Shown in pieces: positions 17,754 to 25,638 of a stretch of 64,000 bases of DNA; the stretch's first letter is position 1, and the number at the start of each line of letters is the position of its first letter. The position numbers were made by a program, and so were the translations under genes. The notes beneath the pieces were generated by a model. It made no database searches and was not told the origin of the DNA. It was given only the letters and a program-made list of their open reading frames with translations. The stretch comes from Propionivibrio hellwigii (GTDB lineage: Bacteria > Pseudomonadota > Gammaproteobacteria > Burkholderiales > Rhodocyclaceae): contig NZ_JBEUWX010000002.1 in the NCBI RefSeq assembly GCF_041770905.1, positions 1,674,001 through 1,738,000 of the forward strand. Direction: 5' to 3'.

Positions 17754-18848
17754 ATGCTCAAAGACGCCATTCCTCTCGACCAGATCCGGCGTGCCCTCGT
17801 CATCAAGCTACGCCACCACGGCGACGTACTGCTCAGCTCGCCCGTCCTTTCGGTATTGAAATCTCATGCCCCGCACGCGGAAATTGATGCGCTGGTCTAC
17901 GCCGAAACGGCGGAAATGCTTTCCTTGCACCCGGCTCTCGCCCAATTGCACGTCATTGACCGGAACTGGAAAAAACTCGGCGCGTTGCAGTATCTATCTG
18001 CCGAATGGCGTTTACTGAAAGCCCTGCGCGATCGCCATTACGACCTCATCGTTCATCTCACCGACCACCCGCGCGGCGCCTGGATCACATATATGTGCAA
18101 TGCACGCTGGGCGGTGACACGGCGCATTGGTGGACGCGGACGCTGGTGGCGAAAAGCCTTCAGTCACACGTATCCAACGCCGGCAAATGCCCGGCGCCAC
18201 ACCGTTGAGCAGCATCTCGACGCTTTGCGCCGCATCGGTATCCAACCCACGCCGCAAGAGCGGCGTCTTGTCCTGGTTCCCGGCCATGCGGCGGAAGCGC
18301 GCGTCACCACGCTGCTGACAGAGGCCGGGCTGAACGGGCGGCCTTTCATTCATATCCACCCGGCTTCGCGCTGGTTTTTCAAATGTTGGGACAGCCACCG
18401 AATGGCGCACTTGATCAATCGTCTTCAGGCGGGCGGCCATACCGTCGTCTTGACGGCCGCGCCCGACACGACAGAGCGCAAAATGATTGATGAGATCCAG
18501 TCGAAAACCCGTACGCCGGCCGTCAGTTTTGCCGGACAGCTTTCACTCAAGGAGCTGGCCGCCTTGACCGCGCGCGCGCGACTCTTCATTGGCGTCGACT
18601 CCGCGCCAATGCATATTGCCGCGGCCATGAATACGCCGGTTGTCGCACTATTTGGCCCATCCGGCGATAAGGAATGGGGGCCTTGGGATGGGCCTCTGGG
18701 TTCGTCGCACCGTATCGTCACTAGCCTCGCCCACCCTTGCCGCCCCTGTGGCATGGACGGCTGCGCGGGCAGCAAAATCAGCGACTGCCTCGCTTCTTTG
18801 CCGCTTGAACCAGTATGGCACGCCGTCCAGGAACTGTTGGCCCAATGA
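17754..18848 (+). CDS. LPS heptosyltransferase family protein, RfaQ-like (GT9)
   Basis: A 364-residue GT9 enzyme. RRALVIKLRHHGDVLLSSPV at the start is the RfaQ/HepIII form of the motif (K-x-R-x-x-G-D-x-L). FIHIHPASRWFFKCWDSHRM and FIGVDSAPMHIAAAMNTPVV follow, and the HPCRPCGMDGCAGSK Cys cluster closes the protein. The RfaQ subfamily adds the third heptose to the inner core. It starts a plus-strand run with a GT4 gene (4-bp overlap) and the uronic acid genes. Confidence 0.83.
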   Translation: MLKDAIPLDQIRRALVIKLRHHGDVLLSSPVLSVLKSHAPHAEIDALVYAETAEMLSLHPALAQLHVIDRNWKKLGALQYLSAEWRLLKALRDRHYDLIVHLTDHPRGAWITYMCNARWAVTRRIGGRGRWWRKAFSHTYPTPANARRHTVEQHLDALRRIGIQPTPQERRLVLVPGHAAEARVTTLLTEAGLNGRPFIHIHPASRWFFKCWDSHRMAHLINRLQAGGHTVVLTAAPDTTERKMIDEIQSKTRTPAVSFAGQLSLKELAALTARARLFIGVDSAPMHIAAAMNTPVVALFGPSGDKEWGPWDGPLGSSHRIVTSLAHPCRPCGMDGCAGSKISDCLASLPLEPVWHAVQELLAQ

Positions 18849-20026
18849 ATCTGCAAACACATTCCCAAACGCAGCCGCTGCGCATCGCCTTTATCCGTCA
18901 GCGCTACAACCCATACGGCGGCGCAGAGCGCTTCATCGAACGGGCGCTCGGCAAACTCGTGCGCAAGGGCGCCGAAATCACGCTGATCACGCGCAACTGG
19001 GATGGCGCTCCGCCTCACGACTACCGGCACATCATTTGCGACCCACACTATTCGCGCCATTTCGGCGGCCGCGCCGCGCGTGACCGCAGTTTCGCCGCCA
19101 GCGCACAACGCGCGATGCGTGAAGGCAATTACGACATCACGCAAGCGCACGAGCGTATTCCCGGATGCATGATTTTCCGCGCCGGCGACGGCGTACATGC
19201 CGCCTGGCTGGATCATCGCGGCCGCGACCAGTCGCCGCTGGCGCGCATGGCAACACGCATTTCCGCCTTCCACCGCTTCATTCTCCACCAAGAAGCGGCC
19301 ATGCTTGCCGCGCCCGAACTGCGCGCGGTCATTTGCAATTCAGACATGGTGCGTGAAGAAATGCGCCGTTATTATGCCGTGCCGGATGAAAAGCTCGTCG
19401 TCATTGAGAACGGCGTGGATCTCAATCATTTTCATCCCGCGCTGGCCGATGAATGGCGGATACGCCAGCGTCAGGCGCTCGGTATCGACGCTGACGTGCC
19501 GGTGTTTCTCTACGTCGGCGGCGGCTTCATGCGCAAAGGCGTGCCGCAACTCATTGCCGCGCTGGCCCGCTGTACAAGCCAGCATGGCCGCAACAGCTGC
19601 CTGGTTATTGTCGGCGAAGACCGGCATCTGAAGACCTATCAACGACAAGCGGAAAAAGCAGGGCTATCGGCGCGCGTGCTATTTACCGGGCCGCGACGCG
19701 ACGTATACGCGCTCTATGGCATGGCCGACGCCTTTGTTTTGCCTACGCGCTATGACCCCATGCCGAATGCCGCGCTCGAAGCCCTGGCCTGCGGTCTGCC
19801 GGTGCTGACCTCGCCCACCTGCGGCATCGCTTCACGAATCATCGAAGGCGAAAACGGGTTTGTCGTCGATGCCCTGGATGTCGATACGTTGGCGCGCCGC
19901 ATCGACACGCTGGCCGCGCCGGGCAAAGCCGAGAGGATGCGCGCGGCGGCGCGCGCCTCGGTCATTGACCTCGATCTCGACACCCTGGCCGGGAAACTGC
20001 TTAGCCTCTATGAACGCCTGCGCTAG
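18845..20026 (+). CDS. LPS core glycosyltransferase, WaaG-like (GT4)
   Basis: A 393-residue GT4 protein. The start LRIAFIRQRYNPYGGAERF is typical of WaaG-like core glucosyltransferases. Other motifs are NGVDLNHFHP, LYVGGGFMRKGVPQLIAAL and PTRYDPMPNAALEALACGLP (E-x7-E), then TSPTCGIASRIIEGENG. WaaG adds the first outer-core hexose to heptose II. ATG 18845 overlaps the previous stop by 4 bp and is preferred to the in-frame codon at 18815. Specific sugar inferred, not shown. Confidence 0.83.
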   Translation: MNLQTHSQTQPLRIAFIRQRYNPYGGAERFIERALGKLVRKGAEITLITRNWDGAPPHDYRHIICDPHYSRHFGGRAARDRSFAASAQRAMREGNYDITQAHERIPGCMIFRAGDGVHAAWLDHRGRDQSPLARMATRISAFHRFILHQEAAMLAAPELRAVICNSDMVREEMRRYYAVPDEKLVVIENGVDLNHFHPALADEWRIRQRQALGIDADVPVFLYVGGGFMRKGVPQLIAALARCTSQHGRNSCLVIVGEDRHLKTYQRQAEKAGLSARVLFTGPRRDVYALYGMADAFVLPTRYDPMPNAALEALACGLPVLTSPTCGIASRIIEGENGFVVDALDVDTLARRIDTLAAPGKAERMRAAARASVIDLDLDTLAGKLLSLYERLR

Positions 20027-20078
20027 AATTTAGCGGTTTCACCTCCATTACACACAAACTCCCGGGCTTTGATGACCT

Positions 20079-21404
20079 ATGAAAATCACTCTGATTGGCG
20101 CCGGTTATGTCGGCCTCGTCACCGGAACCTGTCTCGCCGAAGTCGGCAACAACGTACTGTGCCTCGACGTTGACCCGCACAAGATCGCCACGCTCAAATC
20201 CGGCGGCATCCCCATCTACGAACCGGGGCTGGAAGATATGGTGCGCCGCAACGTCGCCGCCGGACGGTTGGATTTCACTACGGATATCGCCGCCGCCGTG
20301 CAGTTTGGCGACATCCAGTTCATCGCCGTCGGAACGCCGCCGGATGAGGACGGCTCGGCCGATTTGCAATACGTCCTCGACGCCGCGCGCAACATCGGGC
20401 GGCATATGAACGGCTTCAAGCTGGTCGTCGACAAATCCACGGTGCCCGTCGGCACCGCCGACCGCGTGCGCGCCACCATCGCAGAAACACTGGCTTCTCG
20501 CGGGCTGGAGGTCGATTTCTGCGTCGCTTCCAATCCGGAATTTCTCAAGGAAGGCGCAGCCATCAACGATTTCATGAGTCCCGACCGCATCGTCATCGGC
20601 ACGGACAGCGAGCGCGCCACGCAATTGCTGCGCCGCCTCTATGCGCCGTTCCAGCGCAACCACGAGCGGCTGGTCGTGATGGATGTGCGTTCGGCCGAGT
20701 TGACCAAATATGCGGCCAACGCCATGCTGGCAACGCGTATTTCGTTCATGAACGAACTGGCCTTGCTCGCCGAAAAACTGGGTGCCGACATCGAACGGGT
20801 CCGCCAGGGAATCGGCTCCGACCCGCGCATCGGCTACCACTTTCTCTACGCCGGCTGCGGCTACGGCGGCTCCTGCTTTCCCAAGGACGTACAGGCGCTG
20901 CGCCGCACGGCGCGGGAGTACGGCGCGCCACTGCGCATCCTCGACGCCGTCGAGACCGCCAACGAAGCGCAAAAGCGGATACTGGTCGAAAAGCTCAAAT
21001 CCCGCTTCGGCGCGCAGCTCGACGGCCGCCGCTTCGCGCTCTGGGGGCTGGCCTTCAAACCCAATACCGACGATATGCGCGAAGCGCCAAGCCGCGTGAT
21101 CATGGAAGCGCTCTGGGCGATGGGCGCCACTGTCGCCGCCTACGACCCGGTAGCCATGCCTGAAACACGACGTCTCTACGGCGAGCATCCCAGCCTGATG
21201 CTGGCACCGCACCCGATGGACGCGCTACGGGACGCCGATGCGCTGCTTATCGTCACCGAATGGAAAGCCTTCCGCAGCGCGGATTTCGCGGCGATGAAAG
21301 CCTTGCTCAGACAACCGGTGATTTTTGACGGCCGCAACCTCTACGACCCGGCGACGATGCGCCGCGAAGGTTTTGAATACTTCCCGATCGGGCGACAGGC
21401 ATGA
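20079..21404 (+). CDS. ugd: UDP-glucose 6-dehydrogenase
   Basis: A 441-residue NAD-dependent dehydrogenase making UDP-glucuronate from UDP-glucose. Rossmann motif MKITLIGAGYVGLVTGTCLA at the start, VDKSTVPVGTADRVR, NPEFLKEGAAINDF, catalytic Cys in GCGYGGSCFPKDVQAL, and ALWGLAFKPNTDDMREAPS before the C-terminal domain. Overlaps the next gene, the UDP-glucuronate epimerase, by 4 bp; the pair would convert UDP-Glc to UDP-GalA. Confidence 0.93.
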   Translation: MKITLIGAGYVGLVTGTCLAEVGNNVLCLDVDPHKIATLKSGGIPIYEPGLEDMVRRNVAAGRLDFTTDIAAAVQFGDIQFIAVGTPPDEDGSADLQYVLDAARNIGRHMNGFKLVVDKSTVPVGTADRVRATIAETLASRGLEVDFCVASNPEFLKEGAAINDFMSPDRIVIGTDSERATQLLRRLYAPFQRNHERLVVMDVRSAELTKYAANAMLATRISFMNELALLAEKLGADIERVRQGIGSDPRIGYHFLYAGCGYGGSCFPKDVQALRRTAREYGAPLRILDAVETANEAQKRILVEKLKSRFGAQLDGRRFALWGLAFKPNTDDMREAPSRVIMEALWAMGATVAAYDPVAMPETRRLYGEHPSLMLAPHPMDALRDADALLIVTEWKAFRSADFAAMKALLRQPVIFDGRNLYDPATMRREGFEYFPIGRQA

Positions 21405-22426
21405 AAGTCCTCGTCACCGGCGTCGCCGGCTTCATCGGCATGCACGTTGCACAGCGCCTGCTCGCCCGCGGCGATGAAGTGGTCGGTCTCGATAACCTCA
21501 ACGACTATTACGACCCGCAACTCAAACAGGCGCGGCTTGATGCGCTGACGCAAAACACGGCGTGCGCCGCCTTTCGTTTTGAAAAACTCGATCTGGGCGA
21601 CACCGCCGGCATTATGGCGCTGTTCGCCGCCCAGCGCTCCCGGCGCTTCGAGCGCGTCATTCACCTCGCGGCGCAAGCCGGCGTGCGCTATTCACTGGTC
21701 AATCCGCATGCCTACGCGCACAGCAATCTGGCCGGTTTCCTCAACATCCTCGAAGCCTGCCGGCAATACGGCATCGAACACCTCGTTTATGCCAGCAGTT
21801 CCAGCGTGTACGGCGCCAATGCCAAAACTCCCTTTTCGGTCCATGATGCCGTCGATCACCCGGTCAGTCTTTATGCCGCCACCAAAAAAGCCAACGAACT
21901 GATGGCGCACAGCTACAGCCACCTCTACGGCTTGCCCACCACCGGTTTGCGCTACTTTACTGTCTATGGTCCGTGGGGACGCCCGGACATGTCGCCCTGG
22001 CTGTTTTCCGACGCCATCCTTGCCGGTAGGCCCATCCAGATTTTCAACCACGGCAAAATGCGCCGCGATTTCACCTACATCGACGATATCGCCGAAGGCA
22101 CCATCCGCGTCATGGACGTCATCGCCCAGCCCGACCCCGGTTTCGATGCGGAACACCCCGACCCGAGCCGCAGCCGTGCGCCCTACCGGATTTACAACAT
22201 CGGCAACCACCAGCCGGTCGAGCTGATGACCTTCATCGAAACCCTCGAAAACGCGCTGGGCAAAACCGCGCGCAAAGAATTCCTGCCCATGCAGGCCGGC
22301 GACGTGCTGGAGACCTATGCGGACACCGACGACCTGTGCCGCGACTTCGACTTCGCACCGCGCACCCCGCTGGCCGAGGGTCTCGCCCGCTGGGCGGATT
22401 GGTTCCGCGCCTACCGCGGGCGCTAG
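21401..22426 (+). CDS. UDP-glucuronate 4-epimerase
   Basis: A 341-residue extended SDR that converts UDP-GlcA to UDP-GalA. MKVLVTGVAGFIGMHVAQRL opens the NAD-binding domain; GLDNLNDYYDPQLKQARL is the hallmark of UDP-glucuronate epimerases (LspL/Gla/CapI type). YASSSSVYGANAKTPF, catalytic Tyr-x3-Lys in SLYAATKKANELM, and RYFTVYGPWGRPDMSPW follow. GalA is a common charged sugar in cores that lack phosphate; that role here is inferred. Confidence 0.9.
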   Translation: MKVLVTGVAGFIGMHVAQRLLARGDEVVGLDNLNDYYDPQLKQARLDALTQNTACAAFRFEKLDLGDTAGIMALFAAQRSRRFERVIHLAAQAGVRYSLVNPHAYAHSNLAGFLNILEACRQYGIEHLVYASSSSVYGANAKTPFSVHDAVDHPVSLYAATKKANELMAHSYSHLYGLPTTGLRYFTVYGPWGRPDMSPWLFSDAILAGRPIQIFNHGKMRRDFTYIDDIAEGTIRVMDVIAQPDPGFDAEHPDPSRSRAPYRIYNIGNHQPVELMTFIETLENALGKTARKEFLPMQAGDVLETYADTDDLCRDFDFAPRTPLAEGLARWADWFRAYRGR

Positions 22427-22708
22427 GGCAAGCAGGATAGCGTCGGCACGCCAGCAATCGTAAGGCTGTAAAAATACGGTCAGGTATTGCCCGCCCGGCA
22501 GCGGCACATCTCGCGGCGCAGCCGCGAGTTTAAGCTTACTGTTTTGTTCACTTTCGATTCTGCCAATCAACGCTGCCGCTGCACGCCGCTTTGAATTTCG
22601 GCCTGCCGCATCCGCTGCCAGCGCTGGCTGACCCAAACGCTTGTCGTCCGGTAACAGTACTTGCCGCCGGCAATGGGGCTTTCCGGCCTTGACTGGCGCG
22701 TAGCGGAC
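22427..22708. terminator. Convergent intergenic region with hairpin
   Basis: 282 bp between two convergent genes. A stem CTCGCGGC (22510-22517) pairs with GCCGCGAG (22521-22528) across a 3-base loop and is followed by TTTAAGC, so it may end the plus-strand sugar operon, but the U-run is short. No gene was recognised here; a short minus-strand frame reading GGKYCYRTTSVWV lacks a start. Confidence 0.35.
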
Positions 22709-23569
22709 TTAAGAAGCGACGCTCTCCGGCGGTGGTTCGGCGCCGGCGGGGTGTTTATAGCGGTTGTAGCCCCACAGGTATTGCTGCGGGCATTGGCGAA
22801 TCAGCGCTTCGATTTCGTGGTTGATCTGCTGGGCGCGTTCCACGATATCACCGCTGATCGGCTGCGTCGGCGCTTGCAGATGGAAATGGTAGCCCGCCCC
22901 ACCCGGCAGGCGTTCCGCCCAGACCATGATCACTGCCGCGCCGCTCTCCGTCAGCCGTGCCGCCAGCGTCATCGTGTAAGCCGGCTTACCGAAATAGTCG
23001 AGCCAGCGCCCCTCGCCCTTCTTGGGCGCCTGGTCGGGCAGCAGCCCCACTGCCTCGCCCTTTTTCAACGCCTTGAGCAGCGTACGCACACCCGCCAGGT
23101 CGGCGGCGGCAATATGCAGCTGCGCGCGCTGGCGCCCGGTTTCGATCAATGTCTGCATCCAGGCGCGCTTGGGCGGACGATAGAGAACGGTGATCGGCGC
23201 TTGCGTCGACAGATATTGCGCTGTGATTTCAAAGCAGCCCAAATGCGGCGTCAGATAGACAATGCCCTTGCCAGCGCGCACGGCCGCTTCGATATGCGCC
23301 CAGCCGGAAATGCGGACAACGCGGGCAGCCACTTCCTCTAAGGGACGCAGCCAGATTTTAGGCAGTTCAATGAACTGCCGCCCGGCGTGGGCAATGGCGG
23401 CGTTGCGGATACGCCGCGCGCCCGCCTCGCCCAGCGCCAAAACCATGTTCTCGCGCATATGCCGCCGGTAGGTCGGCGAACCCATCCAGACCAGCCAGCC
23501 CAGCGCCGCACCAAGGATGTGCAGCCAGGCCAGCGACAGGCGGCTAAGAAAGCGGAAAAATGTAATCAT
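22709..23569 (-). CDS. LpxL/HtrB-family lysophospholipid acyltransferase (copy 2)
   Basis: A 286-residue LPLAT with an N-terminal membrane anchor (residues 5-30), the catalytic HX4E at His109-Glu114 (TPHLGCFE), VLYRPPKRAWMQTLIETGR, GLLPDQAPKKGEGRWLDYFG and the ending YLWGYNRYKHP. Family members acylate lipid A. It is divergent from metK, the usual position of lpxL in related bacteria. With copy 1 it brackets the envelope cluster; the two may add different secondary acyl chains. Confidence 0.88.
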   Translation of the reverse strand: MITFFRFLSRLSLAWLHILGAALGWLVWMGSPTYRRHMRENMVLALGEAGARRIRNAAIAHAGRQFIELPKIWLRPLEEVAARVVRISGWAHIEAAVRAGKGIVYLTPHLGCFEITAQYLSTQAPITVLYRPPKRAWMQTLIETGRQRAQLHIAAADLAGVRTLLKALKKGEAVGLLPDQAPKKGEGRWLDYFGKPAYTMTLAARLTESGAAVIMVWAERLPGGAGYHFHLQAPTQPISGDIVERAQQINHEIEALIRQCPQQYLWGYNRYKHPAGAEPPPESVAS

Positions 23570-23602
23570 GCGATGATTTATGGGTTGTCGATTCAGGGAA
23601 AT

Positions 23603-23630
23603 TTGACGAAGGGAGCTTTCTTTCTATAAT
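23603..23630 (+). promoter_or_regulatory. Sigma-70 promoter of metK
   Basis: TTGACG (23603-23608) and TATAAT (23625-23630) are separated by 16 bp, close to consensus and the clearest promoter in the window. Transcription would begin near 23637, leaving a leader of about 180 bases before the metK ATG. Confidence 0.75.
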
Positions 23631-23636
23631 TATCGC

Positions 23637-23815
23637 ATCCGCCGAGTTAATGAGGACAACTTGCAGGGCGGACACAAGAAAAGTGCAACGAGTCGTCACA
23701 AAGCATGTTTCGCGCTCGCCGGCCGCTTGTGAAAATACTGCTAAAGCGTCGTCTGCTCAAACCCCGGAGCCGGCCACGCAGCCTGACCGGGGTTTTTATT
23801 TGGAGCAGAAACAAG
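23637..23815 (+). promoter_or_regulatory. Structured metK leader with SD-sequestering terminator-like hairpin
   Basis: The leader ends in a long hairpin. TCTGCTC (23752-23758) pairs with GAGCAGA (23803-23809), and the stem continues AAACCCCGG (23759-23767) with CCGGGGTTT (23787-23795), followed by TTATT. The 3' strand of the outer stem contains the metK ribosome-binding site GGAG (23802-23805). The inner part looks like an intrinsic terminator. Upstream pairings include TTGCA/TGCAA (23661-23665 with 23684-23688) and CACAAG/CTTGTG (23673-23678 with 23726-23731). It does not match the SAM-I, SAM-II or SAH patterns I know. A regulatory RNA is inferred. Confidence 0.6.
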
Positions 23816-24982
23816 ATGTCACGCGAATTCCTTTTCACTTCGGAATCAGTATCCGAAGGCCATCCTGATAAAGTTGCCGACCAGATTTCGGATACCGTGC
23901 TCGACGCGGTGCTGGCCGAAGACCCCCACGGCCGCGTCGCCTGCGAAACGCTGGTATCCACCGGCCTTGTCGTCATCTCCGGCGAAATCACCACCAAGGC
24001 GCACATCAACTACCGGGAAATCGCGCAAAACACCATACGCCGCATCGGCTACAACGATTCGGACATCGGCTTTGATTACAAGAGCTGCGCCATCCTGACG
24101 GCGATCAACCGCCAGTCGCCGGATATCGCACAGGGCGTCAACGAGGGCGAAGGCATCGACCTCGACCAGGGCGCGGGCGACCAGGGGCTGATGTTCGGCT
24201 ATGCCTGCAACGAAACGCCGGCGCTGATGCCGCTGCCGATCTACTATGCGCACCGTATCATGCAGCGGCAGGCCGAAGTCCGGCGCGACGGGCGCCTGCC
24301 CTGGCTGCGCCCCGATGCCAAGAGCCAGCTCACCGTCCGCTACGTGGACGGCAAGCCGGTCGAGATCGACGCCATCGTCGTCTCCACCCAGCACAACCCG
24401 GACGTCTCGCATGCACAACTATCCGAAGCGGTCATTGAGGAAATTATCAAGCCGGTGCTGCCCAAGGAACTGCTCGGCGGCAATATCCGCTACCTGATCA
24501 ACCCAACCGGGCGCTTCGTCGTTGGCGGCCCGCACGGCGACTGCGGCCTGACCGGGCGCAAAATCATCGTCGACACCTATGGCGGCACCGCACGGCACGG
24601 CGGCGGCGCCTTCTCCGGCAAAGACCCGTCCAAGGTCGACCGGTCGGCCGCCTACGCCGCCCGGCACGTGGCCAAGAACATCGTCGCCGCCGGCCTGGCT
24701 GATCGCTGCGAGGTTCAGATTGCCTACGCTATCGGCGTCGCCAAGCCGGTATCGTTGATGGTCGACACCTTCGGCACGGGCAAGATTCCCGAGGAGAAAA
24801 TTGTCAAGCTGATCGAAAAGCATTTCGACCTGCGTCCGAAAGGCATCATCCAGACGCTCAACCTGCTGCGCCCGATCTACACAAAGACCGCGGCCTACGG
24901 CCATTTTGGCCGCGACGAACCGGAATTCACCTGGGAAGCGCTCGACAAGGTTCAGGCACTGAAGGCAGACGCCGGGCGATAA
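23816..24982 (+). CDS. metK: S-adenosylmethionine synthase
   Basis: A 388-residue MetK, forming SAM from ATP and methionine in the cytoplasm. The start FTSESVSEGHPDKVADQISD is the ATP-binding signature; GDQGLMFGYACNET, the P-loop-like GGGAFSGKDPSKVDRSAAY and the terminal GRDEPEFTWE are family landmarks. ATG 23816 has GGAG 10 bases upstream; the in-frame codon at 23705 lies inside the structured leader. Followed by an intrinsic terminator, so it is transcribed separately from ahcY. Confidence 0.97.
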   Translation: MSREFLFTSESVSEGHPDKVADQISDTVLDAVLAEDPHGRVACETLVSTGLVVISGEITTKAHINYREIAQNTIRRIGYNDSDIGFDYKSCAILTAINRQSPDIAQGVNEGEGIDLDQGAGDQGLMFGYACNETPALMPLPIYYAHRIMQRQAEVRRDGRLPWLRPDAKSQLTVRYVDGKPVEIDAIVVSTQHNPDVSHAQLSEAVIEEIIKPVLPKELLGGNIRYLINPTGRFVVGGPHGDCGLTGRKIIVDTYGGTARHGGGAFSGKDPSKVDRSAAYAARHVAKNIVAAGLADRCEVQIAYAIGVAKPVSLMVDTFGTGKIPEEKIVKLIEKHFDLRPKGIIQTLNLLRPIYTKTAAYGHFGRDEPEFTWEALDKVQALKADAGR

Positions 24983-25016
24983 GCCCCCTCCCAAGGCTCG
25001 CAACAGCCCAGCAAAG

Positions 25017-25040
25017 CGCCGGCTCCCCGCCGGCGTTTTT
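25017..25040 (+). terminator. Rho-independent terminator of metK
   Basis: Stem CGCCGGC (25017-25023) and GCCGGCG (25029-25035), loop TCCCC, then TTTTTATT. A second GCCCGGCGTTTTTTATT stretch follows directly. Confidence 0.8.
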
Positions 25041-25385
25041 ATTGCCCGGCGTTTTTTATTGCCCGACGCTTTGACCGCCGCCACTGCCTGATGCCGCTGC
25101 ACCGGCGCATCACGGATGCGCTCCCCATCGGCCATCCCACCCAGAATGCCACAATTCACCACGGCGCAGGCCAGGTAAATCAAGGGCTGCCGCGGCCCTG
25201 TAGCCCGCGTGGATTGGGCATTTGCGGGCAGGCATCGCTGAATCCCGCGTGGACACTGGGCTGGCTGGCAGGTCTATCGAGAGATTTTCCTTATGGGGTG
25301 GACGGCCGTGCGTAGCACGGAAAATCCGTGGCGAACACGGCAAGGCCGGACAATTTCACGTTATGGGGCAAGCGCGGTTATCGAC
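25041..25385. other. Gene-free region with short repeat units
   Basis: Between the metK terminator and the ahcY promoter no gene is supported. From about 25190 to 25280 lie degenerate members of the short repeat family (GCCCGCGTGGATTGGGC, GCGGGCAGGCATCGCTG, CCCGCGTGGACACTGGGC). An imperfect inverted repeat around GGCCGTGCGTAGCACGG (25304-25320) follows. Confidence 0.5.
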
Positions 25386-25391
25386 TATAAT
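25386..25391 (+). promoter_or_regulatory. Probable -10 box of the ahcY riboswitch transcript
   Basis: TATAAT lies 9 bases before the first riboswitch base, so transcription would start essentially at the aptamer. No convincing -35 at the right distance; TTATGG at 25361 is the best candidate. Confidence 0.45.
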
Positions 25392-25400
25392 CCGCCCTAT

Positions 25401-25489
25401 CCGAGGAGCGCTGCAAAACTGCCGGTAGACCTTGCAAATCCTGCAAAGCCCACAGTTTCAGGCTCGGAATCACCAACGGCGCTCACCTG
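25401..25489 (+). promoter_or_regulatory. SAH riboswitch (S-adenosylhomocysteine-sensing)
   Basis: The aptamer has the known SAH riboswitch pattern. CCGAG (25401-25405) pairs with CTCGG (25463-25467). GAGCGC (25406-25411) pairs with GCGCTC (25479-25484) as the pseudoknot, within the conserved strings CCGAGGAGCGCTGC, AGGCTCGG and AACGGCGCTCACC. This class binds SAH and turns on genes that recycle it; it lies 150 bases upstream of ahcY, its standard target in beta- and gammaproteobacteria. Assignment is by motif and context from memory. Confidence 0.9.
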
Positions 25490-25638
25490 ACCAACCCGCG
25501 CCGGCGCGGGTACCGTGGAACGGGTGGCGGGTGACAAGGCAGCAGCCGCCAAACGATGGCGCCGACCCGCAACAGCCATTCTCCGCCGTTTTCCTCATTC
25601 TGCGCTCCGCGCCGGCCACTGTTCCAAGGAGAACTGCT

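Noticed and set aside
20001..21212. Open frame of 403 codons on the minus strand opposite ugd
   Set aside because: Antisense shadow in GC-rich DNA; ugd carries all catalytic motifs.
23637..23815. Known SAM-I, SAM-II or SAH riboswitch before metK
   Set aside because: The conserved core strings of those classes are not found; left as a candidate new leader instead.
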